9,005 nucleotides of DNA from Pyrinomonadaceae bacterium (GTDB taxonomy: Bacteria > Acidobacteriota > Blastocatellia > Pyrinomonadales > Pyrinomonadaceae): positions 1 through 9,005 of the forward strand of contig JACDAW010000373.1 in assembly GCA_013695245.1 (NCBI GenBank). The letters run 5' to 3'. The translations under genes and the position numbers were made by a program. Within the stretch, counting starts at the first letter, position 1; each line of letters begins with the position of its first letter. Under the pieces are notes generated by a model. The model saw only the letters and a list, made by a program, of their open reading frames with translations. It was not told the DNA's origin and made no database searches. This document shows, in pieces, positions 1 to 7,100 of the stretch.

Positions 1-828
1 ACCGCCACCGTGCGCTATATTGATCTTGATCCCGGCGTGCACAACGTCGAGATTCAATTCCCGAACGGCGTGCGCTGGGTGAGAGATTTCAACATCGTCG
101 CCGGAAAAAGAAACTGTATCGCGCTTAACTTTAAACCGCGCACGATCACAATTGAACGCTCGCCCTGCCCGTACACCGTGCAAGTCTCCGCGCCCGCGTC
201 GGTCAACGACGGCGACGTGATTACATTCACGGCGGACGCGAGCTACAACGGCGCGGCGAATTTGAATTACACGTGGACGGTCAGTCCCGCTTCGGCGCGC
301 GTGATGAGCGGCGCTGGCACGCCGACCATCACCGTTGATTCGACCGGCTTGGGTCGGCAGAGCGTGACAGCTACCTTGACGGTTGACGACGGATCGGGCG
401 ACCGCAACTGCCGTCAAAGCGCACAGGCTTCGACGGCCATCATCCCGCCGCCGCCCGCCGTTATTCCGCCGCGTAAGTTCGACGAGTTTCCGTCCATCTC
501 CTTTGACGACGACAAAGCGCGTCTCGATAATCTGGCGATTGAACTACAGAACAATCCCGGCGCGCGCGGCTACGTCATTGTCTATGGCGGACGCACGAGC
601 CGCGCGGGAAGCGCCGATGCCCTCGGCAATCGCGCGCAAAATTACCTCGTGACGAAGCGCGGGGTTGACGCAAGCCGCTTAGTGATCGTTAACGGCGGCT
701 ACCGCGAGCGTGATACCTTTGAGTTGTGGCTTGTGCCACAGGGAGCGCCAGCGCCGACCCCGACGCCAACCGTTGATTCAAGCGACGCGCGACCGGGCAG
801 AGGCAGAGCGCGTTCGCGCCGAAGGTAA
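1..828 (+). CDS. PKD-domain / OmpA-like surface protein, 5' end outside window
   Basis: The frame is open from the first base. A GTG at position 10 could be read as a start, but it has no ribosome site and the codons before it are also open, so the gene most likely begins upstream. Residues below are numbered from that GTG. Residues 1-45 are beta-rich with a 'DPGVHNVEI' turn, resembling a PEGA/carboxypeptidase-like surface repeat. Residues about 53-145 look like a PKD/Ig-like fold, with phrases such as 'DGDVITFTADAS' and 'YTWTVSP'. A proline linker (145-155) leads to a degenerate OmpA C-terminal-like domain (156-243), which keeps the 'NRAQNYLVTKRGVDASRL' helix-loop and ends in 'FELWLVP'. A Pro/Thr stretch and a very basic tail (RGRARSRRR) close it. 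It is probably an envelope protein. Peptidoglycan binding is inferred from the OmpA-like fold only, because the classic TD..G motif is replaced by GGRTSRAG. Confidence 0.75.
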   Translation, partial: TATVRYIDLDPGVHNVEIQFPNGVRWVRDFNIVAGKRNCIALNFKPRTITIERSPCPYTVQVSAPASVNDGDVITFTADASYNGAANLNYTWTVSPASARVMSGAGTPTITVDSTGLGRQSVTATLTVDDGSGDRNCRQSAQASTAIIPPPPAVIPPRKFDEFPSISFDDDKARLDNLAIELQNNPGARGYVIVYGGRTSRAGSADALGNRAQNYLVTKRGVDASRLVIVNGGYRERDTFELWLVPQGAPAPTPTPTVDSSDARPGRGRARSRRR

Positions 829-852
829 AGCACGACGGCGAAGCCAGACGAA

Positions 853-892
853 GTGATGAGTGACAATATAAGCTTATTTTGTCACTCATCAC
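853..892 (+). terminator. Intrinsic terminator after the PKD/OmpA-like gene
   Basis: Arms GTGATGAGTGACAA (853-866) and TTGTCACTCATCAC (879-892) pair over 14 bp. After one T-T mismatch, the interior ATAAGCTTAT is itself self-complementary and lengthens the stem. A T-rich run (TATTTTTATT, from 893) follows. It lies 24 bases after the stop codon. The near-perfect symmetry would also allow it to work from the other strand, but no minus-strand gene ends here. Confidence 0.8.
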
Positions 893-900
893 TATTTTTA

Positions 901-929
901 TTGACGGTTTAAAGCGCGTGTGATAACAA
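901..929 (+). promoter_or_regulatory. Possible sigma-70 promoter for the 57-residue gene
   Basis: TTGACG (901-906) is a good -35 match. The -10 is weak: TAACAA (924-929) at a 17-base spacing, or GATAAC (922-927) at 15. It lies just after the terminator and about 70 bases before the next start, which is where a promoter is expected. Confidence 0.35.
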
Positions 930-980
930 CCCTTTGGTGGTTAGCAAAGAGTTCTTAAGTTCTCTCCGGTAAACTTCTTA

Positions 981-986
981 AGGAGG
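981..986 (+). promoter_or_regulatory. Consensus Shine-Dalgarno site AGGAGG
   Basis: AGGAGG sits 10 bases before the ATG at 997. It is the strongest ribosome site in the window and is the main evidence that the short glycine-rich reading frame is translated. The sequence TTCTTAAG occurs at 952-959 and again at 975-982, the second copy running into this site. Confidence 0.7.
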
Positions 987-996
987 CTTAAAGCAA

Positions 997-1170
997 ATGG
1001 CTGATGGCGATGGCGGCGGTGGCGGAAACACAGGGATCGTAGCGATTGTAGTGATCTTCGTGATCGTCTTGATACTCGGATTTCTCGCTTATCGCGGCGG
1101 AATGTTCGGCGGGCGCGGCGGCGGAACAAACATCAACGTTAATGTCGGCGGCGGTGGCAGCAACAGATAA
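997..1170 (+). CDS. Small glycine-rich single-pass membrane protein, 57 aa
   Basis: The reading frame runs from ATG at 997 to TAA at 1168-1170. It is preceded by AGGAGG and followed 32 bases later by a clear intrinsic terminator, so it looks like a complete one-gene unit. The N-terminus (residues 1-13) is short, Gly/Asp-rich and acidic. Residues 14-32 are an uninterrupted hydrophobic helix (I/V/L/F, ending GFLAY). After R33 the tail is Gly-rich with basic residues (GGMFGGRGGG), then a 'TNINVNV' strand and a final GGGGSNR. By the positive-inside rule the Arg-containing C-terminal side would be cytoplasmic. I recognise no family. The Gly-rich ends could be flexible, self-associating or nucleic-acid-facing. 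It is not a toxin-antitoxin pair as far as can be seen, because there is no partner gene. Confidence 0.75.
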   Translation: MADGDGGGGGNTGIVAIVVIFVIVLILGFLAYRGGMFGGRGGGTNINVNVGGGGSNR

Positions 1171-1202
1171 CCGCCGTAAGTTTTATCAATCAGGTTTCTC
1201 TG

Positions 1203-1236
1203 GAGGAGCGCGTCTCTTGATTCGCGCTCCTCTTTT
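1203..1236 (+). terminator. Intrinsic terminator after the 57-residue gene
   Basis: GAGGAGCGCG (1203-1212) pairs perfectly with CGCGCTCCTC (1223-1232) over 10 bp with a 10-base loop, followed directly by TTTT. It separates the small gene from the glycyl-tRNA synthetase cluster. Confidence 0.85.
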
Positions 1237-1272
1237 CATTTCGCGGGCGCGGCTGTTAACATGCTGTTCGAT

Positions 1273-1278
1273 TAAAAT
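1273..1278 (+). promoter_or_regulatory. Possible -10 element before the glycyl-tRNA synthetase gene
   Basis: TAAAAT lies 23 bases before the GTG start, between the preceding terminator and the gene. No convincing -35 is present at normal spacing: TTAACA at 1256-1261 is only 11 bases away. The 65-base leader is too short for a T-box riboswitch. Confidence 0.25.
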
Positions 1279-1301
1279 TACCTGTTAAGAGGAACTCATC
1301 A

Positions 1302-2741
1302 GTGTCAGCACCGAACATTGACGCAATCGTCTCACTCGCCAAACGACGCGGCTTCGTCTTTCCTTCGTCGGAGATTTATGGCGGACTCGGCAGTGCGTGG
1401 GATTACGGCCCGCTCGGCGTTGAAATATCGAATAACATTAAGAAATCGTGGTGGCGCAGGATGGTTTACGAGCGTGACGACATGGAGGGGCTGGATTCAT
1501 CGATCATCTTAAACCGTCTTGTGTGGAAATACTCCGGTCACGAAGAGACATTCAGCGATCCGCTCGTTGATTGCCGCAACTGCAAAGTGCGTTTGCGTTA
1601 CGATAAGTTGGAGCCAATTGAAGAAGAGCGGTGGGAGAACGACGGCGGGAAGCCGCCGACGCAAAAAGTTCGATTCAAGTGCCCGAACTGCGGCTCAACT
1701 GATCTTACTGAGCCGCGCCCATTCAACTTAATGTTCCGCACCACAATCGGCGCGGTGTCTGATGCGGACGATCCGTCGGCGCTCGCTTATCTTCGCCCCG
1801 AAACCGCGCAGGGCATTTTCATCAATTACCTGCTCGTGCAACAAGCGATGCGTCGCAAACTTCCTTTCGGCATCGCGCAGATCGGCAAGAGCTTTCGCAA
1901 CGAAGTCACGCCCGGCAATTTCATATTCCGCACGCGCGAATTTGAACAGATGGAGATGGAGTATTTCGTCCGACCCGGCGCGGACGAAGCGGCGCATGAC
2001 GAATGGATTAATTGGTGCTTCGATTGGTACACGTCATTAGGTGTCAACCCCAACAACATGCGTCTCTACGAACAGCCGAAGGAAGAACTTGCACACTACG
2101 CGAAGCGCACCGTTGACATTCATTACCGCTTCTTCCCTGAACGCGAAGATGAAGAGAGGCAGTGGGATGAACTGATGGGCATCGCCAATCGCACCGACTT
2201 CGACCTTAAAGCTCACTCGAAGAATCCTGTGGGCGAAGAAGGCAAACGTCTCAACCCTGACTCAACCGAAGATTTGTCTTATTTCGACGAGACGACGAAA
2301 GAGCGTTTCTATCCTTATGTGATCGAACCAGCCGCCGGAGTCAATCGCTCCGTCCTCGCCGTTATGATGGACGCCTACAGCGAAAGGACAAACGACAAAG
2401 GCGAGAAGCGCGTGATCTTAAAACTCCATCCTGAGCTTGCGCCGATCAAAGTCGCAGTGCTGCCGCTTGCGAAGAACAAACCTGAGATCGTCGAGATGGC
2501 GAAAGGAATTAAGCGTAAACTTCAACCCGCGATGCGCGCCGTTTACGACGACACGGGTGGCATCGGCAAACTCTACGCGCGCCAAGACGAGATCGGCACA
2601 CCGTTCTGCGTTACCGTTGATCATCAATCGCTCGAAGATGAAGCCGTTACGGTGCGCGACCGCGACACGTGGGAGCAAGAGCGCATAAAGGTAGCAGAAC
2701 TTAAAGAGTATTTGCGGAAAAGATTGGGTAGCAGTTGTTAG
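1302..2741 (+). CDS. glyS: Glycine--tRNA ligase, single-chain (alpha2) type
   Basis: This class II aminoacyl-tRNA synthetase charges tRNA-Gly with glycine using ATP, in the cytoplasm. The 479-residue chain is the eukaryote/archaea-like homodimeric type and not the alpha2-beta2 GlyQ/GlyS pair. It opens with the family signature 'RRGFVFPSSEIYGG' (15-28). It carries a Zn-ribbon-like insert with CxxC pairs at C91/C94 and C127/C130, and 'LRPETAQGIF' (164-173). Class II motif 2 is at 'SFRNEV' (197-202), with 'FIFRTREFEQMEMEYF' following. Motif 3 'EPAAGVNRS' (352-360) keeps its Arg (R359). Residues about 385-475 form the C-terminal anticodon-binding domain ('PELAPIKVAVLPL', then 'GTPFCVTVDHQS'). The start is GTG, chosen because AGAGGA lies at 1288-1293, 8 bases upstream, and the family N-terminus begins there. 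It heads a cluster with an unknown gene and a CCA-adding enzyme. Confidence 0.96.
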   Translation: MSAPNIDAIVSLAKRRGFVFPSSEIYGGLGSAWDYGPLGVEISNNIKKSWWRRMVYERDDMEGLDSSIILNRLVWKYSGHEETFSDPLVDCRNCKVRLRYDKLEPIEEERWENDGGKPPTQKVRFKCPNCGSTDLTEPRPFNLMFRTTIGAVSDADDPSALAYLRPETAQGIFINYLLVQQAMRRKLPFGIAQIGKSFRNEVTPGNFIFRTREFEQMEMEYFVRPGADEAAHDEWINWCFDWYTSLGVNPNNMRLYEQPKEELAHYAKRTVDIHYRFFPEREDEERQWDELMGIANRTDFDLKAHSKNPVGEEGKRLNPDSTEDLSYFDETTKERFYPYVIEPAAGVNRSVLAVMMDAYSERTNDKGEKRVILKLHPELAPIKVAVLPLAKNKPEIVEMAKGIKRKLQPAMRAVYDDTGGIGKLYARQDEIGTPFCVTVDHQSLEDEAVTVRDRDTWEQERIKVAELKEYLRKRLGSSC

Positions 2742-2764
2742 ATTGAGTGATGCCATTCTCAATC
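2741..2764 (+). other. Stem-loop at the end of the glycyl-tRNA synthetase gene
   Basis: GATTGAG (2741-2747) pairs with CTCAATC (2758-2764) across a 10-base loop, beginning on the last base of the stop codon. There is no U-run after it, so it is more likely an intercistronic stabilising or attenuating structure than a full terminator. It may also be chance. Confidence 0.3.
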
Positions 2765-2795
2765 CGCTCCTAGTTTCGATCCTTCAATTCATTTT

Positions 2796-3221
2796 ATGGC
2801 GATTCTAAAAAAACGAGAGCATTCAACCGAGACGCGGCTGCTGCTTGAATCAAACGATCCGGTCGAACTGCCGCCTGCCGAAGTGGAAGAGAAATCTTTG
2901 ATCGTGCAATTCGATAGCTACAAGCCGTTCATTCCTGAGTTGCTCGCGGTGTTGCGCGCCGGAAGCGTCGCCGAACCGGTGCCTGTGATGCTCGATGGTT
3001 CGACGTTTGCGATTCACGGCGAGACGCGCACATTCTGGGTGAAGCTCTGGCACGCGGGCGCGGATCGCACGCGGATCGAGCGCGCGCAGGTGCTTGGCTG
3101 TTTGCCCTCCACGCGCGGCGTGCAGATCGTCGTCGGCGAAGAATACGATGATGAAGAAGATGATGATCTCGTTCAAGAGATTGAAGAGCCACAACAGACG
3201 TCTGAAGAATCTCAAAACTAA
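2796..3221 (+). CDS. Conserved-looking hypothetical protein with acidic C-terminal tail, 141 aa
   Basis: I do not recognise this protein. It has no signal peptide or membrane segment, so it is probably cytoplasmic. Residues 1-30 are charged and probably flexible. Residues about 33-115 look like a compact alpha/beta domain: 'SLIVQFDSYKPFIPELLAVLRAG', then strand-rich 'VPVMLDGSTFAIHGETRTFWVKLWHAG', then 'RGVQIVVGEEY'. Residues 117-141 are a very acidic tail (YDDEEDDDLVQEIEE) ending in polar residues. The ATG at 2796 is the first usable start after the upstream stop and has no Shine-Dalgarno sequence. The gene sits 54 bases after glycyl-tRNA synthetase and 35 bases before a CCA-adding enzyme, so co-transcription and a translation or tRNA-related role are reasonable guesses. 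Nothing in the sequence proves a function. Confidence 0.7.
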   Translation: MAILKKREHSTETRLLLESNDPVELPPAEVEEKSLIVQFDSYKPFIPELLAVLRAGSVAEPVPVMLDGSTFAIHGETRTFWVKLWHAGADRTRIERAQVLGCLPSTRGVQIVVGEEYDDEEDDDLVQEIEEPQQTSEESQN

Positions 3222-3256
3222 CTTCGCCGCTTTCTTCTCAAATCCCCGTCGTTTCG

Positions 3257-4660
3257 ATGTCTTTGCGTGTACCTAAAAAAATTCTGAAACTTGCTGAGAG
3301 CGTCCAACGCGCAGGCGGGCGGGCGTTGCTCGTCGGAGGCTGTGTGCGCGATGCGTTGATGAACGCGCAGCCGAAGGATTGGGACGTGGAAGTTTACGGC
3401 GTCGAACCGGCGCGTCTGCGTGAGCTTATCGCAGAGTTTGGCAGCGTCAACGCGGTCGGCGAGGCTTTCACGGTTTACAAACTCGGCGCTGACTTGGATG
3501 TATCATTGCCGCGCCGCGAACGAAAAGCGGGGCGCGGGCATCGCGCCTTTGTCGTTGAGGGCGACCCTTCAATGACGTTTGAAGAGTCCGCGCGCCGCCG
3601 CGACTTTACGATCAATGCGATTATGCAAGACCCGCTTACGAGCGAGATTATTGATCCATACAACGGGCGACGCGACATTGAAAGAAAACTATTGCGTCAT
3701 GTTTCCGGCGAGACATTTGCGGAAGATTCTTTGCGCGTGTTGCGCGCCGCGCAATTCGCCGCGCGCTTCGAGTTTGATGTTGACCTGCAAACAATCGAAC
3801 TATGTCGGCGAATCAATCTCGATGATCTTCCGGCGGAGCGTATTTGGGGCGAAATGGAAAAGCTGTTGCTGCGCGCCGAACGCCCTTCAATCGGCTTGAT
3901 GTGGCTCGACGAACTCGGCGCAACCGCGCAACTGTTTCCTGAGATCGAAGCTCTGAAAGGCGTTCCGCAAGAAGCGGAATGGCACCCGGAGGGAACAGTA
4001 GATATACATACAAATTTAGTAGTTGATCGCGCGCGCGAACTGATTGACGATTTGCCTTACGCGAAGCAGGTCACCGTACTGCTCGCTGCGCTATGCCATG
4101 ACTTTGGTAAGCCCGCGACGACGGAGCTTATCGAGGGGCGCATCCGCTCGCGCGGGCATGATGAGGCGGGAGTTGCGCCGACTGAAACGCTTCTTGAGTG
4201 TTTGAACATCCACACGATTAACGGTTACCACGTGCGCGGGCAAGTGATCGAGCTTGTCAGGGCGCACTTGAAGCCCGGCGAGTTTTACAAAAAACGCGAT
4301 GAGGTGACGGACGGAGCGTTTCGCCGCCTCGCGCGACGTTGTGAGCTTGATCTGCTTTACCGTGTGGCGCGCGCCGATTCTTTGGGGCGTAATGCGGATT
4401 GGGTTCCACCGGAAAAATGGCACGGGGCGGAAGCGCAGGAGTGGTTTATCGAACGCGCCCGTGAGTTATCTGTCGAACATGCTCCGCCGCCGATGATCTT
4501 GATGGGACGACATTTGCAGGAAATGGGATGGACGCCTTCACCGCGCATGGGCGAAGCGTTGCGCCACGTTTATGAATTGCAGTTAGACGGGCGCGTGCGG
4601 ACGCTCGAAGAAGCAAAGCGCGCGGCGCAAGAGTTTGCGCGAAACGATTCCGCAAACTAA
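3257..4660 (+). CDS. tRNA nucleotidyltransferase (CCA-adding)/poly(A) polymerase family, with HD domain
   Basis: This enzyme family adds or repairs the 3'-CCA end of tRNA from CTP and ATP without a template; some members add poly(A) instead. The 467-residue protein opens with the polymerase-beta-type head: 'LLVGGCVRDALM' (24-35), metal-binding D41-W-D43, 'GEAFTVYKL' (68-76) and 'LDVSLPRRE' with D81. The conserved 'RRRDFTINAI' lies at 113-122 and 'DPYNGRRDIERKLLRHV' at 133-149. The neck motif 'EDSLRVLRAAQFAARF' is at 156-171. An HD phosphohydrolase domain follows, with H251, H281-D282 ('CHDFGKPA') and further His residues, as in the E. coli type that also has phosphatase/phosphodiesterase activity. 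The ATG start has no Shine-Dalgarno sequence. It is the last gene of the cluster after glycyl-tRNA synthetase. CCA-adding versus poly(A) specificity cannot be settled by eye. Confidence 0.92.
   Translation: MSLRVPKKILKLAESVQRAGGRALLVGGCVRDALMNAQPKDWDVEVYGVEPARLRELIAEFGSVNAVGEAFTVYKLGADLDVSLPRRERKAGRGHRAFVVEGDPSMTFEESARRRDFTINAIMQDPLTSEIIDPYNGRRDIERKLLRHVSGETFAEDSLRVLRAAQFAARFEFDVDLQTIELCRRINLDDLPAERIWGEMEKLLLRAERPSIGLMWLDELGATAQLFPEIEALKGVPQEAEWHPEGTVDIHTNLVVDRARELIDDLPYAKQVTVLLAALCHDFGKPATTELIEGRIRSRGHDEAGVAPTETLLECLNIHTINGYHVRGQVIELVRAHLKPGEFYKKRDEVTDGAFRRLARRCELDLLYRVARADSLGRNADWVPPEKWHGAEAQEWFIERARELSVEHAPPPMILMGRHLQEMGWTPSPRMGEALRHVYELQLDGRVRTLEEAKRAAQEFARNDSAN
4632..4658 (+). other. Weak stem-loop overlapping the end of the CCA-enzyme gene
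   Basis: AGTTTGCG (4632-4639) pairs with CGCAAACT (4651-4658) over 8 bp with an 11-base loop, ending on the first base of the stop codon. There is no T-run after it, so it is not a typical intrinsic terminator. It may mark a transcript end or be chance. Confidence 0.25.
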
Positions 4661-4760
4661 AACTAACCGCGAGAGCGCACAAAACGACTGGAAAGATAAT
4701 TTATATTCTTCGTTTATGCTTGCGCGCTTCGTCTTCGCTATTTCCTGATAGAGCCAACTT

Positions 4761-4788
4761 TTGTGAGAGCGTTGCGATGGTGTAGAAT
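4761..4788 (+). promoter_or_regulatory. Probable sigma-70 promoter of the acyl-CoA dehydrogenase gene
   Basis: TTGTGA (4761-4766) and TAGAAT (4783-4788) are spaced by 16 bases. This predicts a transcript starting near 4795 and a leader of about 57 bases. The 191-base gap before the gene holds nothing else I can support. Confidence 0.45.
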
Positions 4789-4851
4789 GCTTGCAAGTTA
4801 TTTCCTCGTCTCCAGAAAGAAGTGTTCTCTTATTTTTAAGGAAGAGTCTGC

Positions 4852-6084
4852 ATGATTGATTTTGAGTTGACCGAAGACCATGAAGCGATTCGCCAAACGG
4901 TGCGCGATTTTGCGATGAGGGAAGTCGCGCCGCGCATTAAAGAACTCGACGAGAAGCAGCAGTTTGATCGTTCGATCTTGGACAAAATGGGTGAGCTTAA
5001 TTTACTCGGCGTCTGCGTCCCAGAAGAATACGGCGGCGCGGGCTTCGATTACATTTCACTCGGACTTGTGTGCGAAGAACTCGAAGCTGTTGACACCTTC
5101 TTGCGCGTGATTATGTCTGTACATACGGGTTTGAATTCGCTGACGCTTTATGCGTGGGGCACGGAGGAGCAGAAGCAGAAGTATCTCGTGCCGCAAGCGA
5201 AGGGCGAGAAGATCGCAACGTATGGTTTGACCGAACCGGGCGCAGGCTCGGATGTCGTCGGTTCGCGCTCTACGGCGCGGCGCGAGGGCGACGAGTATGT
5301 TTTAAACGGCGAGAAGATGTGGATAAGTCTTGGCGATGTGGCAGATAACTTTCTATTCTTCTGCTGGACGGACGAGGAGAAGCGCAAAGCTCGTGACCAC
5401 AACGGAATGTCGTGCTTCATCGTCGAACGCGGGACGAAGGGTTTCTCGTCGGGCACGATTCACGGCAAGATGGGCATTCGCGCAGGCAACACCGGATACT
5501 TTTCGCTGCAAGACGCACGCGTGCCGAAAGAGAATCTCGTCGGGGAAGAAGGCGAAGGCTTTAAGATCGCGATGTTCGCTTTGGAGCAAGGACGCTACAC
5601 GGTGGCGGCGGGCGCGACCGGACTAATTCGCGCCGCGCGCGATGCAAGCGTCGCTTATGCGAACGAGCGCGAAACGTTCGGCACGAAGATCGCTAATCAC
5701 CAACTCGTTAAACAGAAGATCGCCGAGATGGAAGCCGACTATCAGATGAGTCATTTGCTTTGGCTGCGCGCCGGATACCTTAAGAACACGGGCAAGTTGA
5801 ACGCGAAAGAAACCTCGCTCGCCAAGTGGCAAGCAACCGTGCGCTCGGAGAAAGCAGCTTCGATGGCGATTGAAGTTCACGGCGCAAACGGCTACTCAAA
5901 CGACTACCCCGTCGAGCGTTACCTGCGCAACTGCAAAGCGGCCGTCATCTACGAAGGCACGCGCGATATTCACACGCTCATGCAGGCGGACTGGGCTTTA
6001 GGTTTTAAGAAAGAGAAGGCGGCGCGCAAGACTCTTCCGCCATACGAGGCGGCGGAGTCGCGCGTGAGCGTCGCGGCTGATTAA
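4852..6084 (+). CDS. Acyl-CoA dehydrogenase
   Basis: This is an FAD enzyme that makes the alpha,beta double bond in acyl-CoA thioesters and passes electrons to electron-transfer flavoprotein, in the cytoplasm, in fatty-acid or branched amino-acid breakdown. The 410 residues match the usual length. It has the N-terminal helical domain (1-120), then the first family signature 'YGLTEPGAGSD' in the beta domain and 'GEKMWIS' after it. The C-terminal helical domain contains 'RETFGTKIANHQLVKQKIAEME' and the second signature region 'EVHGANGYSNDYPVERYLRN'. The catalytic base is expected at E368 in 'IYEGTRDIH', in the same position as in short-chain/butyryl-CoA and glutaryl-CoA dehydrogenases. 'HGANG' replaces the more common 'GGNG' or 'GGxG'. 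The ATG at 4852 is supported by AAGGAAGAG at 4838-4846. Chain-length preference cannot be read from the sequence, and no ETF or thiolase gene is adjacent. Confidence 0.95.
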   Translation: MIDFELTEDHEAIRQTVRDFAMREVAPRIKELDEKQQFDRSILDKMGELNLLGVCVPEEYGGAGFDYISLGLVCEELEAVDTFLRVIMSVHTGLNSLTLYAWGTEEQKQKYLVPQAKGEKIATYGLTEPGAGSDVVGSRSTARREGDEYVLNGEKMWISLGDVADNFLFFCWTDEEKRKARDHNGMSCFIVERGTKGFSSGTIHGKMGIRAGNTGYFSLQDARVPKENLVGEEGEGFKIAMFALEQGRYTVAAGATGLIRAARDASVAYANERETFGTKIANHQLVKQKIAEMEADYQMSHLLWLRAGYLKNTGKLNAKETSLAKWQATVRSEKAASMAIEVHGANGYSNDYPVERYLRNCKAAVIYEGTRDIHTLMQADWALGFKKEKAARKTLPPYEAAESRVSVAAD

Positions 6085-6134
6085 GTTTTAATCTCAGACG
6101 AGTAAGAAGACGCTGGCAGTCGCCGTGCACATAC

Positions 6135-6162
6135 GACGCGCTGTTCGGGCGTCTCTCTTTTT
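6135..6162 (+). terminator. Possible intrinsic terminator after the acyl-CoA dehydrogenase gene
   Basis: GACGC (6135-6139) pairs with GCGTC (6149-6153) with a 9-base loop. The right arm could instead pair with AGACGC at 6108-6113 in a longer structure. A T-rich run (CTCTTTTT) follows at 6155-6162. The stem is short, so this is a moderate call. Confidence 0.45.
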
Positions 6163-6191
6163 GTATTCAAAGTAAATTTCTACTCGTTGAT

Positions 6192-7100
6192 ATGAAAACA
6201 GGCTTGGCTACAAACGACACCAGCGCGCGGGCCACAAGCGCCGCAGGAAACGCTTCGCCGATCCTGTTTATCATCGTTGCCGCGATTCTCTTTAGCACCG
6301 GCGGACTCTTCATCAAACTGACATCGCTCTCCGCCTTCCAGCTTTCGTGCGGGCGTTCGCTGCTCGCCGCCGCCGTGGTCGCTGTTTTCACCCGGCGCGA
6401 AGGTTTCGGGATCAATCGCGTGACGGCGATCACGTCTGTGCTCTACGCTGCGTTGTTGCTGCTCTTCGTTCTCGCCACGAAATTAACAACGGCCGCCAAC
6501 GCCATTTTTCTGCAATACACCGCGCCCATCTTTATTCTCTTGCTCGAACCCGCGATGTACAAAGAGCGTCTGCGACGAACCGATGTTTTGACTGTCGTTG
6601 TGTGCGTCGCGGGGATGTCTCTCTTCTTCGTCGGAAAACTGCGCCCGCAGGATTGGCAGGGCAATGTGTGTGCTCTCATCTCCGGTTTGTTCTTCGCGCT
6701 ATTCACTTTGCTGCTGCGCCATCCGCGTGCGCGCGAAGTCAACCGCGCGTCGTCGGTTCTGTACGGAAACCTGCTACTATTCGTCGTAACTGCGCCAAGC
6801 TTACTGCCGATCCTCGGCGACGTTTCATTGAGAGACTTTGGCATCATCGCTTACTTAGGTGTAGTGCAGATTGGCATTGCTTACACATTCTTTACGCTCG
6901 GTCTGGCGCGCGGCGTGCGTTCTCTAGATGCCGGAATCGTTGGCTACATCGAGCCGGTTTTGAATCCCGTGTTGGTGCTGTTGTTCTACGGCGAGCGACC
7001 CGGACGATGGGCGATTCTTGGAGGCGCGATCATTATCAGCGCCGCCTGCGCACACGCATTATGGGGAGCAAAACGAAGCGCACGCCCCATCGTCACATGA
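6192..7100 (+). CDS. EamA/DMT-superfamily membrane transporter
   Basis: This is a 302-residue inner-membrane protein of the drug/metabolite transporter superfamily, which includes amino-acid and metabolite exporters. Ten hydrophobic helices are visible, at roughly 22-42, 47-66, 75-96, 100-119, 131-148, 156-175, 187-206, 214-236, 247-266 and 272-291. They form two repeated EamA halves. The half-repeat signatures are 'NAIFLQYTAPIFILLLEP' followed by 'YKERL', and 'DAGIVGYIEPVLNPVLVLLF' followed by 'YGERP'. The N-terminal 20 residues are polar (Thr/Ser/Ala-rich) and longer than in many members. The ATG at 6192 has no clear Shine-Dalgarno sequence, and no better start is seen upstream. Substrate is unknown, and the neighbours (acyl-CoA dehydrogenase, Fe-trafficking protein) do not point to one. 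Confidence 0.92.
   Translation: MKTGLATNDTSARATSAAGNASPILFIIVAAILFSTGGLFIKLTSLSAFQLSCGRSLLAAAVVAVFTRREGFGINRVTAITSVLYAALLLLFVLATKLTTAANAIFLQYTAPIFILLLEPAMYKERLRRTDVLTVVVCVAGMSLFFVGKLRPQDWQGNVCALISGLFFALFTLLLRHPRAREVNRASSVLYGNLLLFVVTAPSLLPILGDVSLRDFGIIAYLGVVQIGIAYTFFTLGLARGVRSLDAGIVGYIEPVLNPVLVLLFYGERPGRWAILGGAIIISAACAHALWGAKRSARPIVT

Noticed and set aside
1237..1301. T-box riboswitch for the glycyl-tRNA synthetase gene
   Set aside because: Only 65 bases separate the preceding terminator from the start. A T-box leader needs far more, and no specifier or antiterminator element is visible.
2418..3215. Minus-strand frames of 114, 121 and 87 codons opposite the tRNA cluster
   Set aside because: They are antisense to well-supported genes, with Arg-rich or low-complexity translations and no start signals. 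The open frames are a by-product of codon bias.
3050..4430. Other TGGCAC sequences as sigma-54 promoters (for example near 3049 and 4420)
   Set aside because: They are inside coding sequence and have no TTGC at the required five-base spacing.
4716..4748. Ten-codon frame (MLARFVFAIS) in the gap before the acyl-CoA dehydrogenase
   Set aside because: It has no ribosome site, lies upstream of the likely promoter, and is too short to assess.
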